A DNA stretch of 64,000 bases from Sphaerisporangium siamense (lineage in GTDB: Bacteria; Actinomycetota; Actinomycetes; Streptosporangiales; Streptosporangiaceae): assembly GCF_014205275.1 (NCBI RefSeq), contig NZ_JACHND010000001.1, positions 992,001 to 1,056,000 on the forward strand, read 5' to 3'. Positions 58,739 to 64,000 of the stretch are shown piece by piece. The position numbers and the translations under genes are program-made. How positions within the stretch are numbered: the first letter of the stretch is position 1; each line of letters begins with the position of its first letter. The notes below the pieces were generated by a model, which saw only the letters and a list, made by a program, of their open reading frames with translations, had not been told where the DNA came from and ran no database searches.

Positions 58739-60505
58739 ATGAGTGCGATCGAGGTTCGCGGCCTGACCATCGCGTTGCGCGACGGAAGCCCCATCGTCAA
58801 GAACGCCACGTTCGACCTGGAACCGGGTCAGGTGCTCGGCGTCGTCGGAGAGTCGGGCTCGGGCAAGAGCACCATGTCCCTGGCCATGCTGGGCTACGCC
58901 CGGCACGGGGCACGGATCACCGCCGGTCAGGTGCTGGTCGACGGCACCGACGTGCTCTCGCTCGGGCCCCGTGCGCTGCGCCGGTTCCGCGGCAACGTGG
59001 TGGCCTACGTCCCGCAGGACCCGGCGACGGCGCTGAACCCGGCGCTGCGCATCGGCGTCCAGTTGGCGGAAGGGCTCGACGGGGACGCCAAGGAGGTCGA
59101 CGCGCGGATCCGCGAGGTGCTCGCCGCGGTCGGGCTGCCGTCGGACGACGCGTTCCTGCAGCGCCGCCCCCGGGAGCTGTCCGGTGGTCAGCAGCAGCGG
59201 GTGGCGCTGGCCATGGCGGTCGCGCCGCGTCCCCGGCTCACCGTGCTGGACGAGCCGACGACGGGCCTGGACGTCACCACGCAGGCGCGGGTGCTCTCCC
59301 TGGTGGCCCGGCTGTGCGCGGACAACCAGATGGCGGCCATCTACGTCTCCCACGACCTCGCCGTGATCGGGGAGGTCGCCGACCGGGTCGCCGTGATGTA
59401 CGGCGGCATGATCGTGGAAGAGGGCCCCACCAGGGAGGTCGTGGCCAGGCCGGCGCACCCGTACACCCGGGCGCTGCTCGCCGCCGTGCCGTCGGCCCGG
59501 GAGCGGATGCGGCTCACGTCGATCCCCGGCCGCGCTCCGGGAGTGCAGGACACCTACTCCGGCTGCGTCTTCGCCCCGCGCTGCGCTTTCGCGGTGGACG
59601 AGTGCACCACGCGGGTGCCGTCGCCGGTCGACCTGACGCCGGGCCACTCGGCGCGTTGCATCCGCGCCGAGGAGATGCCCGAGCGTCCGCGTCAGAGCGC
59701 CGCCGCACCCGCCTCCGCGGTGCGGGACGCCGCGCCGGGCGAGACCCCGCTCCTTCGCGTGCGGGACCTGACCGCCGGCTACCGCGACCGTCAGGTGCTC
59801 TTCGACGTCTCGTTCGACGTGGTCCAGGGGGAATGCCTGGCGGTCGTCGGCGAGTCCGGCAGCGGCAAGACGACCATGTCGCGCAGCCTGATCGGGCTGC
59901 AGGAACGCTGGGGCGGCTCGGTCGAACTCGGCGGGGCGCCCCTCGCGCCGACCGCCGGCGGGCGGGACCAGGACCAGCGCCGGTCCATGCAGTACATCTT
60001 CCAGAACCCGTACGGCTCGCTCAACCCGCGGGGCACGGTCGGCGACAGCGTGGCCGAGCCGCTGCGGCACTTCTTCGGGCTCGGCGCCAAGGCCGCGCGA
60101 CAGCGAGTGGCTGAGCTGCTGGAACGGGTGGAGCTCCCGGCCCACCTGGCCTTCCGGTACCCCGCGGAGCTGTCCGGCGGGCAACGCCAGCGGGTCGCCA
60201 TCGCCCGGGCCCTCGCCTGTGAGCCGACCGTGTTGATCTGCGACGAGGTCACCTCGGCGCTGGACGTGTCCGTGCAGGCGGCCATCGTCGAGTTGCTGCG
60301 AAGCCTGCTGCACGACGGGCTCGGCATGGTGTTCGTCACCCACAACCTCGCCGTGGTCCGCAGCCTCGCCGACAGCGTCATCGTGCTGAGCGGCGGGCAC
60401 GTCGTCGAGCACGGCGGCACCGACGCGGTGCTCACCGAACCGCGGCACGGCTACACCCAGGCCCTGCTCGCGGACACCCTGGAGGTGTCCGCGGCCGCCG
60501 GTTGA
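58739..60505 (+). CDS. Fused DppD-DppF-type double ATPase (second importer)
   Basis: A 588-residue protein with two ABC domains. Domain 1: GESGSGKSTMSLAML, ELSGGQQQRVALAMAV, LTVLDEPTTGLDV, then the oligopeptide-type Cys cluster SGCVFAPRCAFAVDECTT. Domain 2: GESGSGKTTMSRSLIGLQ, YPAELSGGQRQRVAIARAL and LICDEVTSALDVSVQ. Both sites look catalytic. Fusion of DppD and DppF is known in other bacteria and keeps the heterodimer balanced. A terminator-like hairpin follows. Confidence 0.94.
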   Translation: MSAIEVRGLTIALRDGSPIVKNATFDLEPGQVLGVVGESGSGKSTMSLAMLGYARHGARITAGQVLVDGTDVLSLGPRALRRFRGNVVAYVPQDPATALNPALRIGVQLAEGLDGDAKEVDARIREVLAAVGLPSDDAFLQRRPRELSGGQQQRVALAMAVAPRPRLTVLDEPTTGLDVTTQARVLSLVARLCADNQMAAIYVSHDLAVIGEVADRVAVMYGGMIVEEGPTREVVARPAHPYTRALLAAVPSARERMRLTSIPGRAPGVQDTYSGCVFAPRCAFAVDECTTRVPSPVDLTPGHSARCIRAEEMPERPRQSAAAPASAVRDAAPGETPLLRVRDLTAGYRDRQVLFDVSFDVVQGECLAVVGESGSGKTTMSRSLIGLQERWGGSVELGGAPLAPTAGGRDQDQRRSMQYIFQNPYGSLNPRGTVGDSVAEPLRHFFGLGAKAARQRVAELLERVELPAHLAFRYPAELSGGQRQRVAIARALACEPTVLICDEVTSALDVSVQAAIVELLRSLLHDGLGMVFVTHNLAVVRSLADSVIVLSGGHVVEHGGTDAVLTEPRHGYTQALLADTLEVSAAAG

Positions 60506-60509
60506 CGAC

Positions 60510-60541
60510 GCGCCGGAGACGCGGCCCCGCGTCTCCGGCGC
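60510..60541. terminator. Terminator hairpin between importer and AraC gene
   Basis: GCGCCGGAGACGCG (60510-60523) pairs exactly with 60528-60541 over loop GCCC, five bases after the ATPase stop and 21 before the AraC start. It may end or attenuate transcription into the regulator. Confidence 0.75.
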
Positions 60542-60562
60542 CCGCACGAAGGGACGAGGACC

Positions 60563-61450
60563 ATGACCAGAGCCTCTCGTTCGCCGCTTCCCGTCCACGT
60601 GATCGAGGGAGGAGGGGTGCGGGACGCGCCGCAGTTCGAGATCGGCCCCGTGCTCAGCCACGGACCGCGGGAGACCGCGGCGATCCCGCACCGGCACGAG
60701 TTCCTGGAGATCCTCTACGTCCGCGAGGGACGTGGGACGCACGTCATCGACGGCACGGCGTACCCGATCGCGGCGAACCGGCTGTACCTGGTCCGCCGGG
60801 GGCAGGTACACGCCTGGGTGACTCCGGAACCCCTGGACGGAACCGTGGTCGTCTTCGACGAGTCCTTTCTCGCGGGGCCGGGAGCGCCCGGTTCCGTGGA
60901 CTTCAACCAGTACCCGAACATGCTGTGCCCCGACGCCGGGCAGATCCCGAGGCTCGAAGGACTGCTCGCGGCCATGGCCGACGAGGACGCCGAGGGTGAC
61001 GACCTAGCGGACCTCATCGTCCGGCACCTGCTTTCCGCGCTGCTCCTGCTGTGCCAGCGGTTCGACGGTTTCCACGCGCCCGAGGGGTCGCGGGCCGGCC
61101 TCTCGACGGAACTGAGCGTGGAATTCACGAAACTCGTCGCAGAGCGGTCGTCGGCGACTCTCACGGTGCGGTCGGCCGCCATGCGCCTGGGGGTCACCTC
61201 GGGATATCTGCGTGAGGTGGTCGTCGCGCAGACCGGGCGGACACCGGGACAGATCATCCGCTCGGCGGTGCTGACCGAGGCGCAGCGTCTCCTCGCGAAC
61301 ACGGACATGACCTGCGCGCAGGTGGCGGATCGCCTGGGCTTCGAGGACGCCTCGTACTTCTCGCGCTTCTTCCGGCGCGAGGCCGGCGCGCCGCCGTCGG
61401 CGTACCGCAAACAGGCCCGCGAAAAGTACCAGGCTTGCCTCGGTGCATGA
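60563..61450 (+). CDS. AraC-family transcriptional regulator with cupin sensor
   Basis: A 295-residue regulator: a cupin sensor (IPHRHEFLEILYVREGRGTHVIDGTAYPI) followed by two helix-turn-helix motifs (SAAMRLGVTSGYLREVVVAQTGRTPGQIIRSAVLTEAQRLL and CAQVADRLGFEDASYFSRFFRREAGAPPSAYRKQ). It lies between the importer ATPase and the second cupin-like gene and probably senses the imported solute. Confidence 0.93.
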   Translation: MTRASRSPLPVHVIEGGGVRDAPQFEIGPVLSHGPRETAAIPHRHEFLEILYVREGRGTHVIDGTAYPIAANRLYLVRRGQVHAWVTPEPLDGTVVVFDESFLAGPGAPGSVDFNQYPNMLCPDAGQIPRLEGLLAAMADEDAEGDDLADLIVRHLLSALLLLCQRFDGFHAPEGSRAGLSTELSVEFTKLVAERSSATLTVRSAAMRLGVTSGYLREVVVAQTGRTPGQIIRSAVLTEAQRLLANTDMTCAQVADRLGFEDASYFSRFFRREAGAPPSAYRKQAREKYQACLGA

Positions 61451-61489
61451 ATGGGATCGGATATGAAGCCATTCGTACTATTGGCCTGT

Positions 61490-61518
61490 CCCACTGAAGG
61501 TGCTGCCATTTCAGTGGG
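61490..61518. promoter_or_regulatory. Perfect 9-bp inverted repeat upstream of cupin gene 2
   Basis: CCCACTGAA (61490-61498) and TTCAGTGGG (61510-61518) with an 11-base loop, 51 bases before the cupin gene start and 40 after the AraC stop. Without a T tract it is as likely an operator as a terminator. Confidence 0.5.
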
Positions 61519-61568
61519 TCCATGAACAAAGCCGAAACGCGGCAATGGCGCGATGAAGGGAATAGGAA

Positions 61569-62018
61569 ATGAGCGGTAAGTACGACCACCTGTTCGTCAC
61601 CAACTTCAAAGAGTGCGCTTCGGACATGGTCTACGAAGGTGACGTCGCCGGCCAGCGGCTGCCGCCGAACCTGAGCGAGCCGCTGGCCGCCATGCGCGCG
61701 GCCGACGTGGCCCAGGCGTCCACCTACATCACGACCAGCTGGGTGTCGCAGATCGACCACGAGGTCGAATGGGTGCGCGAGCACGAGCACATCTACGACG
61801 AGGTGCTGATGTTCGTGGGCAACGACCCGACCAAGCAGAACGACCTCGGCGGCGAGGTGTACATGACGATCGAGGGCGAGAAGCACGTGTTCACCACGAC
61901 GACCTCGGTCTTCATCCCCGCCGGCACCAAGCACTGCCCGCTCGGGTTCCACAAGGTCGAGCGCCCGTTCCTGTTCTTCGCGGTCGCGCTCAGCGGCACC
62001 GGGAACTACATGCCCTAG
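61569..62018 (+). CDS. Cupin-like protein 2, unknown function
   Basis: A 149-residue paralogue of the protein at 54354-54839: the metal motifs REHEHIYDEVLMFVG and FIPAGTKHCPLGFHKVERPF, and the N-terminal YDHLFVTNFKECASDMVYEG, align along the whole length. The two genes flank the importer and the AraC gene. They may form hetero-oligomers or act on successive intermediates. No named family is recognised. Confidence 0.82.
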   Translation: MSGKYDHLFVTNFKECASDMVYEGDVAGQRLPPNLSEPLAAMRAADVAQASTYITTSWVSQIDHEVEWVREHEHIYDEVLMFVGNDPTKQNDLGGEVYMTIEGEKHVFTTTTSVFIPAGTKHCPLGFHKVERPFLFFAVALSGTGNYMP

Positions 62019-62048
62019 TTCACGACCCGGATGGTCGGCGCGCGTCGC

Positions 62049-62082
62049 CGGCCGGGGCCGGACGAGCCGCCGGCCCCGGCCG
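62049..62082. terminator. Terminator hairpin after cupin gene 2
   Basis: CGGCCGGGGCCGG (62049-62061) pairs exactly with 62070-62082 over an eight-base loop, 31 bases after the stop. It separates the cupin gene from the GntR gene. Confidence 0.75.
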
Positions 62083-62144
62083 ACGACATCGCCCGACGGA
62101 ATGCGCCGAACCGGTGGTCGTGAGAGCCGGCATGAGGAGGGAAA

Positions 62145-62795
62145 ATGGCGCGAACGGCGCGTTCGTCCAAAGTCGACCAAGCCTACGAGATCATAAAGAA
62201 CCGCATCACGGACGACACGTACGGGCCCGGCACCCGTCTCGTCTTCGACCAGGTGGCGCGCGACCTGGACATCAGTGCGGTCCCGGTCCGCGAGGCGGTC
62301 CGCCGGCTGGAGGCCGAAGGGTGGGTGACCTACCAACTCAACGTCGGCGCCCAGGTGGCCAGCTTCGACGTCGAGCAGTACCGCGCCGCCATGGAGGCCC
62401 TCGCCCTGCTGGAGGGCTACGCGACCGCCGCGGCCGTCCCGCACCTCGACGCCCAGACCCTGCACAAGGCGCACGCGCTCAACAAGAAGATGCGCACCAG
62501 CCTGACCCGCTTCGACCCCCTCGCCTTCACCCGCCTCAACCACGACTTCCATGAGCTGCTGTGCGAGAAATGCCCGAACCTCCACGTACGCGGCCTACTT
62601 GAACGAGAGTGGCAACGCCTCGACCTGCTCCGCCGAACCAGCTTCAGCATGATCCCCGCCCGCGCCGGCGAGTCAGTAGACGAACACGACACCCTCCTCC
62701 ACCTGATCACCTCCGGCGCCGACCCCACGACGATCGAAACCTTCAGCCGCCGCCACAAACTCAACACCCTGCGCGCCGTGGCACAGCAGCCCTGA
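62145..62795 (+). CDS. GntR-family (FCD) transcriptional regulator 3
   Basis: A 216-residue regulator: winged helix FDQVARDLDISAVPVREAVRRLEAEGWV and an FCD ligand domain with FTRLNHDFHELLCE (metal-binding His/Asp type) and DEHDTLLHLI. It is unlike the two GntR proteins at 9-11 kb. GAGGAGGGAAA precedes the ATG. It is the last gene of the third set and convergent with nuoN. Confidence 0.9.
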   Translation: MARTARSSKVDQAYEIIKNRITDDTYGPGTRLVFDQVARDLDISAVPVREAVRRLEAEGWVTYQLNVGAQVASFDVEQYRAAMEALALLEGYATAAAVPHLDAQTLHKAHALNKKMRTSLTRFDPLAFTRLNHDFHELLCEKCPNLHVRGLLEREWQRLDLLRRTSFSMIPARAGESVDEHDTLLHLITSGADPTTIETFSRRHKLNTLRAVAQQP

Positions 62796-62804
62796 TACGC
62801 CCGG

Positions 62805-64000
62805 TCACGGGAGCAGGGCGCCGGTGAAGAGCGGAAGGACGGCTCCGCCGGCGAGGCCGAGGGCTAGGGAGGAGGTGGCTGCGAGGTAGGCCGTTGTGGC
62901 GGGCCAGTGGCCGGTGGTGGTGTGGGCGTTGGTCGGTACGGCGGGGTGGAAGAGGGGGGCGAGCCAGCGGAGGTAGTAGAAGAGGGAGGCGACGGTGTTG
63001 GCCACGGCGAGGGCGGCCAGCCAGGTGTAGCCGCCGTTGATGGCGGCGGTGAAGACTTCCAGTTTGCCGAGGAAGACGCCGGTGGGCGGGGTTCCCACCA
63101 GGCCGAGCAGGCAGACGACCAGGACGGCGGCCAGGGCGGGGCGGCTGCGGGCGAGGCCGCGGTAGTCGGCGAGGGTGCGGGCGTCCGGGAGTTCGGTGAC
63201 GACGGCGAACGCGCCGAGGTTGGTGAGGGCGTAGGCGGCGAGGTAGAACAACAGGGCCGGCTGGGCGAGGTCGGTGCGGGTGGCGACGGCCACGGCCATG
63301 AGCAGGTAGCCGACCTGGCTGATGGTGGAGTAGGCGAGCAGCCGCTTGACAGAGGTCTGGAAGAACGCGGCCAGGTTGCCGAGCGTCATGGACAGGGCGG
63401 CCAGCACGGCGAGCAGCAGCGGCCAGTTGACGTCACTCGCGGGCAGGGCCTGGTGCAGGAGCCGGAAGGCGGCGATCAGCCCGCCGATCTTGGGGAGGGT
63501 GGTGACGTACGCGGCGACGGGCGCCATGGCGCCGTCGGTCACGTCGGGCACCCAGAAGTGGGCCGGCACCCCGCCGATCTTGAACAGCAGTCCGGCCAGC
63601 ACCGCGACGAGGCCGACGGCGACCAGCCCGTAGGGGGCGGACGGCAGCGCTTGGCGCAGGTCTCCGTACAGGGTGGCGTGGCCGGCGGCGTAGAGGACGC
63701 TCACCCCGGCGAGCATGACGACGCCCGTCAGGGCTCCCATCAGGTAGTACTTCAGGGCGGCTTCGGTACTGGAGGCGTCCTTGGCGAAGCCGGCGAGCGC
63801 GTAGGCCGGGACGCTGGCGAGAAGGTAGCCCGCGAAGAGCGTCAGCAGGTCGTTGGCGCCGACCATGGCGAGGGTGCCCGCGCCGGTCAGGAGCAGCAGC
63901 ACGTAGTACTCGGTTTCGCGCTCATGCCCGCGCACGCTCTCCACCGACATGGCGCAGACGAGCAGCAAGGCGCCGAGCACGATCAGCCGTCCCGCGTCCG
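62805..64000 (-). CDS. nuoN: NADH-quinone oxidoreductase subunit N, C-terminal part (cut by window edge)
   Basis: The visible 398 codons are the greater part of NuoN, an antiporter-like membrane subunit of complex I: ALKYYLMGALTGVVMLAGVSVLY, GLLFKIGGVPAHFWVPDVTDGA with the conserved Lys and the AHFW motif, LLAYSTISQVGYLLMA and GVFLGKLEVF. The frame stays open to the window edge, so the start lies beyond 64000. About 11 membrane helices are visible. It is the only clear housekeeping gene here and marks a likely chromosomal core border. Confidence 0.93.
   Translation of the reverse strand, partial: DAGRLIVLGALLLVCAMSVESVRGHERETEYYVLLLLTGAGTLAMVGANDLLTLFAGYLLASVPAYALAGFAKDASSTEAALKYYLMGALTGVVMLAGVSVLYAAGHATLYGDLRQALPSAPYGLVAVGLVAVLAGLLFKIGGVPAHFWVPDVTDGAMAPVAAYVTTLPKIGGLIAAFRLLHQALPASDVNWPLLLAVLAALSMTLGNLAAFFQTSVKRLLAYSTISQVGYLLMAVAVATRTDLAQPALLFYLAAYALTNLGAFAVVTELPDARTLADYRGLARSRPALAAVLVVCLLGLVGTPPTGVFLGKLEVFTAAINGGYTWLAALAVANTVASLFYYLRWLAPLFHPAVPTNAHTTTGHWPATTAYLAATSSLALGLAGGAVLPLFTGALLP

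Noticed and set aside
57773-60811. Minus-strand open frame of over 1000 codons
   Set aside because: It is antisense to clear importer genes with intact ABC motifs.
1-64000. CRISPR arrays, tRNA or rRNA genes
   Set aside because: I saw no regularly spaced repeats with unique spacers, no clover-leaf pattern and no rRNA-like stretch.
1-64000. Polyketide, peptide or terpene biosynthetic cluster
   Set aside because: No synthase or carrier-protein modules are present; the adenylate-forming enzyme is a plain acyl-CoA synthetase.

Overview
The window is high-GC, densely coded DNA, almost certainly from an actinomycete. It carries several F420-type luciferase-like oxidoreductases, a DUF574-type methyltransferase, many GTG/TTG starts, and GntR/IclR/TetR/AraC/MerR regulators. 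A Streptosporangiales-like genus is a reasonable guess but is not proven. No rRNA, tRNA or CRISPR array was seen. Most of the window is catabolic and transport gene sets, not a classical antibiotic cluster.

Region A (1-20.6 kb, almost all minus strand) is a degradation cluster with two partly parallel gene sets. Set 1 (read from 9.9 kb leftwards) is GntR, CoA-transferase A and B, phosphotriesterase-like hydrolase, enoyl-CoA hydratase, then behind an internal promoter a peptide-type ABC importer (binding protein, two permeases, start of an ATPase) with another enoyl-CoA hydratase and an F420-type oxidoreductase. Set 2 (read from 20.6 kb leftwards) is an FAD oxidoreductase, SDR, citryl-CoA-lyase-like protein, MaoC dehydratase, second phosphotriesterase-like hydrolase, a Tat-exported alpha/beta hydrolase lacking the usual serine, a third enoyl-CoA hydratase, a second F420-type oxidoreductase and an aldehyde dehydrogenase. 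The two GntR genes between the sets are divergent and share a 253-bp DNA-binding segment differing at one base. I infer import, oxidation to a lactone or ester, hydrolysis, CoA activation and beta-oxidation-like cleavage; the substrate is unknown.

Region B (20.6-24.3 kb) holds an MFS transporter with a small coupled ORF, a stand-alone methyltransferase and a likely gene remnant.

Region C (24.3-46.3 kb) is a second catabolic cluster: MeaB GTPase, aldo/keto reductase, carbon-nitrogen hydrolase, amidase, acyl-CoA synthetase, thiolase plus DUF35 partner, a split B12-dependent acyl-CoA mutase, an IclR regulator, a branched-chain-amino-acid-type ABC importer with a fused permease-ATPase, a carboxymuconolactone-decarboxylase-family protein, SDR, F420-type oxidoreductase and, beyond two insertion sequences, a glutaryl-CoA-dehydrogenase-type enzyme with a TetR regulator. 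A repeated TATCG-N5-CGAAA motif before several of these genes suggests one regulon. The two insertion sequences (IS701 and IS5 families) sit back to back and share CTAG target copies at the oxidoreductase stop codon.

Region D (47-52.3 kb) is mixed: a hypothetical protein, a DMT-transporter remnant, a SulP transporter with a divergent MerR regulator, a NUDIX hydrolase, a SnoaL-like protein and an AraC regulator. Region E (52.7-62.8 kb) is a third import/catabolism set: aldehyde dehydrogenase, two paralogous cupin-like proteins flanking a second peptide-type ABC importer with a fused double ATPase, and AraC and GntR regulators. The window ends inside nuoN of respiratory complex I.
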